Both the position numbers and the translations under genes were made by a program. The notes under the pieces are model-generated. The model saw nothing but the letters and a program-made list of their open reading frames with translations, was not told the DNA's origin and ran no database searches. A DNA stretch of 64,000 bases from Roridomyces roridus (lineage: Eukaryota; Basidiomycota; Agaricomycetes; Agaricales; Mycenaceae). The stretch lies in the NCBI GenBank assembly GCA_029378245.1, contig JARKIF010000062.1:1-64000 (forward strand), given 5' to 3'. Of the stretch, positions 11,729-22,378 are shown one piece after another (within the stretch, counting starts at the first letter, position 1; each line of letters starts with the position of its first letter).

Positions 11729-13285
11729 CTAGGTAGAACCACGAGGGTTGCCTTGGTGGGCCTGGGCCGATTGAGATAGGGAATACGGTAAGTGTATGTG
11801 AAGACAAACCTCAATGAATAGCTTGAGCGGGAGGAAAGGCTCGAGGCGGTCTTCGTAGCCATCGCTGACCACAGCCGTATACCATCTGAAGAACATGCCA
11901 TTGAGATTGTCGCGACTGCTCATAACCGATTGCGAGTAGTCGGCGAGATGGAGCAAATAGTCGAGGCGGAGGAGTGAGAGACCGATACATTGGTCGGTCT
12001 CTTGGAGTATGGTTTCCGAATGCAACTCTCTGAGTGACTCCAACTCCTGATGATCTGCAAGAATATTCGGGTCGTCCAAGAAAGTCTCGAACCGTCTGCC
12101 GTTCCAGAGCGGGCATACACGAGATCCTTGCCAGTCCACTAGACCGACAATCTCGTTTCCCTCTGGGGGAAACGAGGAGATTGGACTCTGAAAAGTCGTC
12201 GTGAGTGAGTATGAAGGGCTGTGAATCGAAATTCTCGGGAGGGACTTCGAGAATGGCCGCCAAAAGAAGAGAATACCATTGGGCAGCGTATGCAGCCGAC
12301 AGATCGTCTGCGCCACCATTCAGATCTTTCCAGTGCACGCGCCCCAGCTCCCACTCGACGCGGTTGTTGATGAGTAAAAGCTCGGAGCGAACATGCGCTT
12401 CGAAGAACTGTTTGGCGGAAGGGAATGGACCGCGATGAGGTTCGCGCAGATTGAACGGATATGTCGAGAAAAGGCCGAGGGGTCCAAGGGTGCCTTGGTT
12501 GTCCATCAAGTTCCCAATGGCCGGGAAAGGGATGCGCGACAGTTGAGACTGAATGGTCGCTACCTGTTTGACTATTTCCCTTCGCTCCTCCGGTGACATG
12601 GATGACCAACGGGTGTCGAGAGACACTCCAGGGATCTATAGCGAATGAGACAGCGGTGGAGACTCGGTATCTTACTCACCCTCTGCATTATGGTGTATCG
12701 TGTCCCAAGAGCGTTATTTACGTCGGCTTCATAGTGGTGGACTTTAGGGACCGTAATTGACGTATTATTTTGGACGAATTCAATCGTCGCGACCTGGGCA
12801 CCATGTATTTAGCTAGGACAAACGTGAACGGACGACGAACACACCTCTGATCGGAATTCATGCTCCAGGAGTTGAGGATACATGGACATATCGTTATAAG
12901 GGCTCCCTCGCATACGAGCCAACGCATCCGTGCCATCTTCAAATGTCAGGAGAAATACCTTCCAGGATAGAATGAGCTGCGAAACTCGCGACGAAAAACA
13001 TTGGCGAACTGTATTGAACCCTCCTTGAGATACAGGGTATGAGCCTGTGCAGCGCTTGTTCATGACTCGAGTGGCTTCGTCTACTAGTCGGCTGGAGTAG
13101 AACTCGATGATACGGATGATTTCTGGAGCGTGCTCCGAGTTTTTCAGAATGAGGTGCAACCTTGCGAGGAGAGCTTTGAGGCCAGGGTCCTCGGCCAGAT
13201 AATCTGGAAGCATGTAGCGGGGAAGGGTGGGCTGAGAGGTGGCAGAAGCGGGGGTGTCCTCCATGGCTACTGGGAAGGGGGACAT
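11729..13285 (-). CDS. Aminoglycoside-phosphotransferase-fold (APH) kinase-like protein
   Basis: Protein-kinase-like small-molecule kinase fold. The N-lobe shows a glycine-rich strand (SQGGFNTV) and WKVFLLTFEDG. A spliced segment VATIEFVQNNTSITVPKVHHYEAD matches the usual IP-VHHYE pattern of fungal APH proteins. The catalytic loop is THDDFSESN (H-x-D-x4-N) and the metal-binding aspartate lies in IVGLVDWQG. Introns keep the frame at FRSE/VATI, MQR/IPGV and LVS/GNEIVGLVDW. A final 48-nt intron before AHQGNPRGST has a length divisible by three, so retention would also be readable. Fungal members are numerous and mostly of unknown substrate; antibiotic resistance should not be inferred. The start could be the second Met, 21 bases downstream. 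Confidence 0.8.
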
Positions 13286-13941
13286 GTCCCAATCGGTCCA
13301 ACAAGTTCGTCCATTGTTCGTTCCACGTTAACGGCATGATGAACAAAGATTTGATGGCGTCTTTCTTCTGGATTGAACCACTACCGACTCGACCAATGGA
13401 AATGGGCCGATAGTCCACTAATCTCACTGTCACCGAACCAGGAACTCCACTACTCCCACTCTCCCCGCAGAACCTGGAAGACCCCGAAAATCCACTGCGG
13501 CCACTGACGATGGCTGGTAGCCTTTCATTATGAAGTTTCAAAACCGAGGAGCAACTCTACCAGTCTACTTGGATTCGTACTCATTTTTTTCGTGACCCCA
13601 CCGATCCGCCATACCACTCCCCGTCTAAAACGCTTGAAACTTTTGACGGAAAGGCAGGAGTCACCATTCAATCTTGAAGTTCCGCCTCGTGCTCTCGGCG
13701 GCGGACTTTGTGGTTCCCAGACCTCGGACTCACACAAAGGAACGATTAGTTCTGGAAAGTCTTTTCTCACGAGAGAATTACTGTTCTGGAAATGCTGGAC
13801 CTACCTGGACACATATAAATACCGGGGTGCATAGCGCAAATTCATCGTCCTCTTTTACTCCTCTCCGTCGGCAAATGTACGCCCGCCCGCGCACTGTTCA
13901 TGTTCCTCGCTCCTCACTGTTCTTAGTATCAAGCAAGCCTC
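13286..13941. other. Intergenic region, shared 5' side of the APH and small-protein genes
   Basis: This 656-bp stretch lies between the starts of two divergent genes. It contains no supported gene. A TATA box sits near its right end. Confidence 0.5.
13814..13820 (+). promoter_or_regulatory. TATA box of the small CxxC-type protein
   Basis: TATAAAT lies 122 bp upstream of the ATG at 13942 and is followed by a CT/TC-rich stretch suitable for a 5' leader. This is the usual TATA-to-start geometry of highly expressed basidiomycete genes, but no transcript evidence is available. Confidence 0.5.
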
Positions 13942-14145
13942 ATGCCAGTCCGCTGCAACAATCCGAAATGTTCGTTCAAAAACATGACGAAATATGTGGC
14001 AAAGCCCGGGCCAGGCGACGGGACATATAGTTGTGAAGGTTGCAGAATTGGCCGTTACCCTCCCCAGATCAGGAGGAATATCAAACCCTTGACCGAAGCC
14101 GAGAAGGCCACGGCCGCGAAACAAGAGCGGGCCAATAACAACTAG
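13942..14145 (+). CDS. Small basic protein with paired cysteine motifs (zinc-ribbon-like)
   Basis: Single exon, 67 residues, basic C-terminus. It carries CNNPKC near residue 5 and CEGC near residue 31: two Cys pairs separated by about 22 residues, a spacing compatible with one zinc site. The protein has no signal peptide and no membrane segment. Support comes from the intact ATG-to-TAG frame, the TATA box upstream and the coding-like composition. I do not recognise a named family. It sits tail-to-tail with the Num1-type gene, 251 bp apart. Confidence 0.5.
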   Translation: MPVRCNNPKCSFKNMTKYVAKPGPGDGTYSCEGCRIGRYPPQIRRNIKPLTEAEKATAAKQERANNN

Positions 14146-14396
14146 GGTGAGATTGTCTGGACACCCTTCGCCCATTGATGCTCAGTGTTGTTTGTAGTCT
14201 GAAACCAAGGAATGTGATATTGCACATGGGATATACAAAGAAATGCCGAAAAGGAATAAAAGCAATGTAGTAAAGAGAGTCATAAGGGGTCATTAGTGAT
14301 ACTGTAGTCTGGGAGCAGCAACGAGTGGATGTACGATAACCGATGAGCGACAAGCAAGCAAAAAAAAAAGGAGAGGCAGAGATGTACAAATCTATC

Positions 14397-17300
14397 CTAG
14401 GAGACGGGTGTTTTGGCGGACCGTCGAGAGCCAAATCGAGAACCCTGCGCGCGGCCCCAAGTAAAGATACTCGTACCTTCACGCGAGTTGGTGCTGCCCG
14501 CGCGCGAGCGGAAAGACCACGCAGAGGGCGACACAGGGCGCTCCGGCCTCTCATCATCCGGTACATTCTCGACCGGCGGGTGGTGGTGGTGGTGATGTCC
14601 TACAGTGTGTTTGCCGTCACAGCATGCCCGCACATTTTCGAGGCCCTCGAACCCATTGTCATCCAACGAGTCTCCGTGCAGCTCGAAATCCAGGTCCTCC
14701 TCGTCGTTCGCTGGTACATCAACAAACGACTTGGATGGGCTGTACGGACTCTCAGGGCCATTCCACCGCAGATACTCGATGGCAGGTGTCCCCGAACGCT
14801 TGCCAAGCGATCCACCGACGGATAATTGCGAGCGACTACGCTGGCCACGAGGGGTGGTATTCCATGTTTCGCCTCTCTGAACACTCCGTGGGCTGCGCTG
14901 GCTCTGGGGGCTCGCGTTGACGGCATTTGTAGGCCGACGCTCGTCATCGGTATCAGACATGGGGCTCGGCGGGACAGGAAGGTTGCCGGGCGAGGGTAAA
15001 GTTGCTCCGTTGGGACGCGCAAGCAGATACTTCAACGCCTGGAAACTTGTTCAGACAAAGTGCAGTAACCAAGACGAAACTGACATTTAGCCAAATATCG
15101 TGCCGCTCCTTCGTCGGCGCAGTGATTTTCATCTCCCGTTGTGGGGTGGAGACAACCACACTGTACTGGTACAGACCCGGGGGCATTGGGTTGGGATCAA
15201 GCACCGAGCGCACACCGTCAATATATGCTGCAAGTATGGATCAGAAATAAGAAACAAAGGTCAACAACAAACACACCGCTCTTGGCACTCGACTCGGAGA
15301 CATTCGACGAGCCCGGATCCGCCGAACTCCAGTACAACGTTTTGGTATACGGATGCACCCAGAAGAAACGCTTGTGCCTGCGCTCGCCGTACCCTTTGCC
15401 AATAGCCTTGCGAGTGTATTTGTACAAGAACTCGCCAATCATTGTTTGTGTGATGGCGTGGATGATGGTGGGGTCGGTCGAATTGGGTCCAATCGTTTTG
15501 TCGGCTTCTGCAGTTGTGTTGGCCGCCCGGTTGTTGGGCGTCAGCGGTGTGGGGCGCAAACCCTGCTGCGACCGACTCAAGAATGGATTGTGATCGGACG
15601 AAATTGATGACCGTGGCGAGGCCCGACTGCGATCCGAAACCAGAGATACCGTGGACTGTTCCTTGTGGCGGAAGCTGGAGCCACCAGGTGCAAGGGCATG
15701 CGCGTAGGCAGCTGCATTGGCTGCAGAACGGAAGCTGCTTGTTGATGGCGGCTGACGCAGGCTGTGTTGCGCTGATGGCGGCATACTCGAGCCGTGCTGC
15801 CGAATATAGCTGCTTTTGCCTGCGCTTCCAGGTAGCAGGAGCATTGAACCGAACGTGGGTGTTGTTGCACGTTGGATGAGTTCTGGCGGGGGCGGAGAAG
15901 ATGGCCTTGGAGGACGGTCCGGTATAAAGTTCGGCGGCGGCATACTTCCAGGAGGTGGAGGAGCGCGGGGCGGGGGAGGCAGTGCCATCGTAGGCGGACG
16001 AGACTTGTCAACAACCGGGGGAGCTTCATTCGACGGAACCCGCGAACGTATAGGCTCGTGTATGGACGAAATGGCAGAATCAATCGACTGTCGTCGGTCG
16101 TCTATCGAGGCACGAGCTCGAGCGTCGCTGGAACTTCGTAATACCGAGGAAGCAGGGACCGCTGCTGCCGCTGCCGCTGCCACAACAGGTGCCACAAACT
16201 GGAATTGTTGACCAGCGCCAACACGATAGAAACTCGGGGTCGCTATTTGTGCCGGAGGAACGCCTTCCACCACGGGGGCTGGTGCTAGAACGGCTGCTGG
16301 TGCAGGTGCCGGTGGGGGACTCCATTCGTCGGTTTGGATCGACATCTCCTTCACCTCTGGCTTGGGCGGCAGTGGCGGGGGAAGCTCCACCTTTGGAGGC
16401 TCCTCCACTGGAACTGGTATAGGTTCGGGTAGAGACGGAGGTGTCTCCACCACGGGGGTCGGAGGATCCACACCTTGGTCCACATATGTCCGAGATTGCG
16501 AGGCGGCATAGAACGAGGAAGGCCGACGCAGGTCGGATGCTTTGATGCTCTCCTCTGCGTCACTCCCACCGTCCGTCATGGTCATGACAGAGTGGAAATC
16601 CTCGCGAGACGAGGAGGCAAATCCATCAGTGGTGAACCCACCGCCGCGTATGGAATGGAATTCGTCGCGAGACGCGGAGGCTGCAGAACGAAGGTCGTCG
16701 CGCGATCCAAGGCGTAGGCTCTGCGCAGCATCTTCGTAGTCATCCATGTCGGTCTCGCCTTCGGTTTCCGTCTCTTCTCCCGTCTCGGTCTCGTCACCAT
16801 CCATGGCGCGAGCAAGGAACGCGCTGCGCCGCGGCGTGATCGTATGGCTGTTGTTCGGTGTGAGTGTTGTGCGCCGTTCACGTACTGGAGACGTCTGAAC
16901 GCCGCCATCAACGCCAACAGGCAAGGGCCGTTCCACCTCCACGATCTTCTCGACGATCCTGTCGACAGGGACCTCCACCCGCTTCTCGACAATCTTCTCG
17001 ACAATCCTATCCACAGGCACCTCAACCCGCTTCTCGACCTCGACAATCTTCTCCACAATCCTATCCACAGGCACCTCAACCCGCTTCTCGACCTCGACAA
17101 TCCTCTCGACAGGCACCTCCACCACAACCCGCTTCTCGACCTCAACAATCTTCTCAACAGGAACTTCCACCCGTTTTTCCACAATTTTCTCCACGATCTT
17201 CTCGACCTCCACGATCGTGGGGACCTCCACCGTCTTCTCAACAATTTTCTCCACCGGTACTTCCACCACCCGCTCAACGATGACCTCGCGCACCTCTGGC

Positions 17301-19399
17301 TCAACAGCCTCCGTCTGACAGGCCATCTCGGACGTCTCAACTTGGTCCTCCGAGTCCTCAAACGCACCGAGCTCGGCGGCAAGCACACCTGCAGCCTTGA
17401 CAAGGCTGTCGGGTCGGCCATTTCCATTCGAGCGACCGCGACCGCGACCTCTTCTTGGTCGAGCGGGTGGAGGGGAGATAGAAGCATATCGTAAAGGAGA
17501 CGAGATAGAGGGTGTCCGTGATAGACTGCTTCCACCAGCTCCGTACAAGGTGAATGCAGGGTCCATTCCGTTGCCGTCGATGCTGAGCCGCCGGTCTTGC
17601 TCCGGCTCCTCGGGGATTGCTTCCTCCTCTTCCTCTTTGTCAAAGGAATCGCCCTGGAAGAAGGCTGATTCTTCTGCGTCTGCATCGGTGTCTGTGAGAC
17701 GCATGGAGGGAACGGGAGGGGCATCCTCGTCAACAGTAAACGTCGAGCCCGAATCAGAAACGGCAGGAGAGTTGGAAGCCATGCCCAGGCGCTGCACGAG
17801 GGACATGCCACGACCTCCACGACCGCGGGCACTGCGCGCGCCACGCCCACCAACCTTGAATGGGGTCAACCGCAGCCTGCTCTTCTCCGCAACCGTGGCG
17901 TCCGCCTCCTCCTCTTCGTCCTCGTACTCTTCGTCCACAATACGGCTGGCCATGGGACTGGGCATCGGGCTGCCCCGGCGGCCTTCTTTCTCACGACGGA
18001 GAGTTCCTTTGAGTGTGCCAATTTGCCGTTGCGCATGTGCCAGCTTCTGACGCATGACCTCGAGCTCGCTCTCTTGACCTCGACTCGGAATGGGACTCGC
18101 GTCGGGAGAGTCAGGGTCACCCTCCCCATCCAAGTCATCGTACACCGCGCGCCGCCGTGTTGATGCACCACCGGTGGCGAACAAGTCTTCGTCACCGTTC
18201 GCGGGGGTGAGGAAGTCTTTGTCCGTGCCGTTGGGAGTGACAGGTGAGCCAAATTGTGAAGAGAGGAGCCCACGGCGACCCGCGCGTGCAGCCTCGGTCT
18301 TGAGCCGATCGACGGCGCCTTGAAGATCGCTCTTGTCGCGTGCGAGGCCTGCAGCGGTCTTGCGGTGCGTCGCCACATCGGCCTCGTGCTTGGCCTTCAT
18401 GTCGCCCACGACGCCGACCAGGCGCTCCGCCTCATGTTTGTTGGTCTCTGCAGTCTGTAAAGAGGCGGCAAGCTGCGCAGCAAGACGATCAGCTTTAATG
18501 GACGCGGCGGATTCGGCGGCGCTGGCAGTGGCGAGTTGTGTCCGGAGATCTTGAAGCACGACTTCCAAGTTCCAGTTTTCTTCCTTGTACTTGTCTAGAA
18601 GCAGAGGATTTTAGGTTGGAGGAAGGTCGCGTAAGGATAGCGTAATGTGCACATACCGGCACTGGCCTCTTGCTGACGAAGAGCGGCACGAAGACCCTCG
18701 ACGCTCTTCTCGAGGTCGTCTTTTTCTTCCTTCATATCCTGGATGGCCTTGTCGCGTTCACCGAGGAGGCTTTGGAGCCGCCGGACTTCGGTGAGGAGTC
18801 CAGAGCCGATTTCAAAGGCAAATTCTGTACATTAAAGGTTAACACCTTTTTCAAGGCCGGGCAGTCAGGAGAAACGAGCACCGACCGACATCATCCGCGC
18901 GATGAGCTGCGTTCTTCGCACGACGAGATTGTGCGGCGGCGGCGGTGGTAGCGGGTGTCTTGGCATTAGACCGGTCGTGCTCCTCGGGTGTTGGTGAGAA
19001 AGACGCTGCTGGTGGCGACGGGGGTCGCTGCAGAAAAGTATATCAGGGTGAAATAACAGTCGCAGAATGCGTGCCACTCACCCTCGACCCGAATGTGCTC
19101 GAAAGTTGTGCATTTTCCCTGTCCCAGCCCATGAGGGTATCGGCGAGTTCCCGATAGCGGTCCTGCGCTTCCTCGTCGACGGCCTCATCATCGAGCTTGT
19201 CTGCATCCATCTCCTGCAGCTGCTGGATGCGGCTCTCGAGCTCCATCTGCTGGGCAAGGATGCGTTGCCCCAAGGTGCCGGCCTGTTGGAGCTGCTTTTC
19301 CTTGGAGTCGAGGAGAGATTGGAGGTGGTACTTCATGTCGCCTGCAGAGGAGAATGGGGTGGTCATGGCTGCAGCCAACCCGTCCGATGAGGACGCCAT
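14397..19399 (-). CDS. Num1/ApsA/Mcp5-type cortical nuclear-migration protein with PH domain
   Basis: In fungi this family anchors dynein and mitochondria at the plasma membrane for nuclear positioning. Order along the protein: N-terminal coiled coil (KEKQLQQAGTLGQRILAQQMELESRIQQLQEMD), further coiled-coil exons (VRRLQSLLGERDKAIQDMK), low-complexity acidic and Ser/Pro regions, a degenerate VEVPVDRIVEKIVEVEKR repeat array (about 16935-17290), Pro-rich segments, and a C-terminal PH domain. The PH domain starts at ITQTMIGEFLYKYTRK, has RRHKRFFWVHPYTKTLYWS, and ends ITAPTKERHDIWLNALKYLLARP after two introns. A Ser/Arg-rich tail carries a natural six-histidine run (about 14581-14600). The main exon is about 3.3 kb. 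The start is the ATG at 19399. The repeats plus a PH domain near the C-terminus are the diagnostic combination. Confidence 0.85.
16935..17290 (-). repeat. In-frame degenerate heptad-like coding repeats (VEVPVxxIVEKxVE)
   Basis: Within the Num1-type gene, units rich in Val, Glu, Lys and Arg recur about a dozen times, with cores EKIVEV, EKRVEVPV and DRIVEK. At DNA level the same 20-40 bp blocks (for example ATCCTATCCACAGGCACCTC on the plus strand) reappear nearly unchanged, so recent slippage or unequal exchange is likely. Copy number would be expected to vary between strains. Confidence 0.85.
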
Positions 19400-19574
19400 C
19401 CGGAAGCGTCAAAGCGAAGGTTATCAAAGCGAGCGAAATCGTCAAGACGCGTCTCCAACGAAGTCACACGGTCGCCTGATATGCATCACAGATATAAACA
19501 AAAGGTCCGCGCGTCGACAAAAGAGATAATCGGCGTATTCAGTGAGGCCAATCCACTGCAGAGATACTTATGAA

Positions 19575-20410
19575 TTAAATTCCGTGGAACATTGAATTGT
19601 ACACTACGATCGATCGACGATAACGAGCAAGTTCAACAACCTGATCTGAAACGGCCCCAAATATTGTTGAACACCCAGGCCCAAAGCAGCGAATGGACAA
19701 AGAGAGTGGAAAGAACCTGCAAAAAGTTCAATGAGTCTTTCACCATGAGCTCAAGCCACAACACACCACCCACACGACCACTACGGCCCTGGTCCACACG
19801 GGGTGCGCAACCGCATGTGCGAAACAGACATTCTGGTCCTCGCTGTGAAAGTGTGGAAGAAGTTTCCTCGCCGCCATCAAATAATAGCTTACCAGCTAAG
19901 AGGCACTAGCGGGTTACTCGAAAGAAGACCCGAAAGAATTCCAATCCAAGCGAGCAACCCCATAGTCAGATACTAATATTGTCAATGTGAGCTCAAGAGC
20001 AGAGAAACGCAAAACGAACCTGGCAGACGGTGACCAGACGCTGCACCATTACAACTCTTTGACCCCGGGCGCCGAAGACAAGGACAACCAATATCAAGGC
20101 AGACGTGCAACCACAGTACACAAAGCCGACAATTAGTGTGTTCAACACGCCGTTCATCTTGTCACGGTTAGACGCCTCAATTCGGCGTTGGACAAACTCC
20201 CGTACAACTAGTGGGTTTGAGAAAAATCGGCGCAGTCACAATGAACCTACCGAAATGGAATGCCAGAGATGCTGCAGACACCGCAGTCCAATGCACCAGA
20301 AGGAGGGCCGTAGGTGCAATACGACGAACATTAACCCACTTCCCCGCAAGTTGAGAATCAACGTCCAGCGTGTCCGATTTACGTTCAGAAGACTGGAGTC
20401 CGGCAGTCAT
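19575..20410 (-). CDS. Small four-helix integral membrane protein, unknown function
   Basis: Five exons were assembled by hand, all junctions in frame: MTAGLQSSERKSDT...AAS-LAFHF / VVREFVQRRIEAS...VTVCQ / YLTMGLLAWIGILSGLLSSNPLVPLSW / WFFPLSLS...MFHGI. About 185 residues. Hydrophobic helices: TALLLVHWTAVSAASLAF; NTLIVGFVYCGCTSALILVVLVFGA; MGLLAWIGILSGLL; possibly WFFPLSLSIRCFGPG. The charged segment VVREFVQRRIEASNRDK links the first two. No signal peptide or known family was recognised. Intronic GT/AG sites and the preserved frame over four introns argue it is real. An upstream in-frame ATG at 20464 is possible. Confidence 0.55.
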
Positions 20411-20722
20411 GGTCGATCGAGAATTATTAGGCTGGCAAGAGGCGAAGGAGCGCATATATATCAAATGCGGCGTCTGTCGATACCAAGACGGGTTTCAATC
20501 AGACGCAGAAACCGAAACAATGATTCGTGGTTCATCTCGACGCTCGCGACATAGAAAGACGGGAGTGTGTTCGGAAATATAATGGAGCGGCAGCTAGTAG
20601 CCGAAATTATTGGCTCGGCCTGAACGACTCGGGAGGGAGGCCAACTTCCAGATAATAGTAGTTTCAAAATCTAAATGTGAGATCAGCATTCAAAAAAGAC
20701 GAGAGCGACGACGTTCTTACCC
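20411..20722. other. Short intergenic gap between two minus-strand genes
   Basis: About 310 bp between the membrane-protein start and the peptidyl-tRNA hydrolase stop. No gene is supported. It presumably holds the promoter of the former and the 3' end of the latter. Confidence 0.4.
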
Positions 20723-21391
20723 TCATTTCTTCGCATCCCTTGCAATCTTCCCGATAGCCTCACAAACCAAATCAACGCCCTCCCCATTCCAAAACTGGCG
20801 CTCATGCGAAGAGAGCCTCCCCATAACGTACTCTGCCAAGTCCATAGTCGGATGCCGGCCCACACCCACCCTCAAACGATGAAAATCCGGCGTCCCGAGC
20901 GCACTGACGACGCTCTTGATCCCATTATGCCCACGCGGACTACCCCCAAGTCGACAATTCAACTTGCATGGATCGTGGTCCGTCGAATCTGAAACGAGGA
21001 CAAGCATATGGGGTGGAATACCGCGGCTTCGGCAAGCCGCAGCGATAAAGGGTCCGGATATATTCATCAAATGTTCTGCAAAACGGACTCCGTCAGCCCC
21101 ATGCAATTGGATGAGAGTGTGCGACACGTACTGGACTTGTAGAGAACCAGGTCAACACGTGTTTCCCCGAGCGAAACATTCTGGCCATGTCCGCAGAATC
21201 CGTCGCGGTCGGAGGACAGCTGGATGCCTGTGCGCCATGCCAACTCGTCGATGATGAGCTGCCCCAGGCTGTGGCGCGTGTTCGGATATGGGAGATTACC
21301 CAGACCTAACATAACGAGGTACGAGTGAATATAGCGTCTGGTTGAAAGAGACTAACAGACCTGCAACAAGGAGCCTTGGGACAGTCGACAT
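20723..21391 (-). CDS. Peptidyl-tRNA hydrolase (Pth1 type)
   Basis: Releases tRNA from stalled peptidyl-tRNA; fungal Pth1 proteins are usually mitochondrial. Exon 1 is only 31 bp (MSTVPRLLVAG), spliced to LGNLPYPNTRHSLGQLIIDELA, giving the N-terminal GLGNP--Y--TRHN-G signature with Leu in place of Pro and Ser in place of Asn. Then VDLVLYKS/LMNISGPFIAAA, MLVLVSDSTDHDPCKLNCRLGGSPRGHNGIKSV (the H-D-L-D...GG--GHNGL block) and FHRLRVGVGRHP. The catalytic His is kept in TRH, and the DHDP segment stands in for the usual HDELD. Three exons; complete. The start codon lies 98 bp from the LTR of the retrotransposon, so its promoter has probably been displaced. Confidence 0.85.
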
Positions 21392-21489
21392 CGAGGAAGA
21401 AAAGAAAGAGGTTCATCACGGCAGTTGATCCGGATAGTCGGATCATTTCAGCGGAAGCAGTTCAGTTTGAGTGTTGTTTGAGTGCATGC

Positions 21490-22153
21490 TGTCGATCTCA
21501 ACGACCGCCTAGCTGCGTGCGCGAGCTAAAACAACAAGTGTGAGGCAGTAGGCGGTTGCGAGAGAAAATGTGCAAGTGTTTCACCACGTCCGGCGCCGAA
21601 CCAGGCAAAATGCAGCGCTGGCAGGAGGGATAAGACGAATGGGACGGTGACGGAAGCGAAGGCGTGGGCGTATACGTGGACGGAGGCGTAGGTCGAGATC
21701 GGAGGCGACGAAGACGAAAGACTTAGAGCTGATACGAGGGGGAGAACAAGTCTGTGTTGAAAACCTACACAAAAACAGTCTTTTATACATGGTAGAGTAA
21801 AGGGTGAGTGTAGATAAATCCGAAGCAATGTACAACTTAGCAAAGATGAAAAGCAACCAGGGAAGAGAGTACAACGGAAAATCGAGGGATGGTGCACGGT
21901 GGGACGCCCGATGAGTGCGTAAGTGCAACCAAAAAGGTAGAATTAGTGGAATAAAACCAAAGAGAGGCAAGGTGTCCGAGGAGTAAGGAGGAGGGGGAGA
22001 TTGTCGTAGTCGATGAGCGCAGGGCTGGAGGTGTAGGATCGCGGCGACATGGTGGTCGTGAAGCAAGAGACAACTGCAGCCGTACTGATTGATTTGCACT
22101 GTATGCCGGCAGTTTGAACATGCTCCGTGTCGAGCGCGTTGGCGTGCGCGACA
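21490..22153 (-). repeat. 3' LTR of the Ty3 element
   Basis: 664 bp, begins TG and ends CA, and matches the right-hand copy over all stretches compared. It lies 98 bp upstream of the peptidyl-tRNA hydrolase ATG and reads in the same direction, so the LTR could supply or disturb that gene's promoter. Confidence 0.95.
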
Positions 22154-22172
22154 TCTCCTCCCAACTGAAAAT

Positions 22173-22190
22173 GTGACCGTCCCCGGTCAC
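22173..22190. other. Perfect 6-bp hairpin in the 3' non-coding part of the Ty3 element
   Basis: GTGACC, a six-base loop and GGTCAC form a GC-rich stem between the Pol stop and the 3' LTR, beside the polypurine tract. A role in reverse transcription or RNA packaging is only a guess. Confidence 0.4.
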
Positions 22191-22378
22191 TTGCCGAGGG
22201 GAAATGGAAAATAAGGAAAAATAAAGGCTCAGAACAACTTCATAGCCTTCGCTCAACCGAAGTCGAACGGCGCAAGCGACGGCGAGAAGCACGAAGTATG
22301 CGACGGGGGGTGTGGAAAAAATTGGGTGCACAAAGTGTATCCTCCCAACTGAGAAGTGAACAGTGGGGGCACGGCACG

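Noticed and set aside
11729..13285. Aminoglycoside resistance gene
   Set aside because: The APH fold is clear, but such kinases are common native fungal genes; nothing indicates drug modification or recent transfer.
14578..14600. Hexahistidine run suggesting an engineered tag
   Set aside because: It lies inside the natural low-complexity tail of the Num1-type protein, with no vector sequence nearby.
21526..21897. 123-codon frame inside each LTR
   Set aside because: It is the same LTR sequence twice, with no coding bias or homology.
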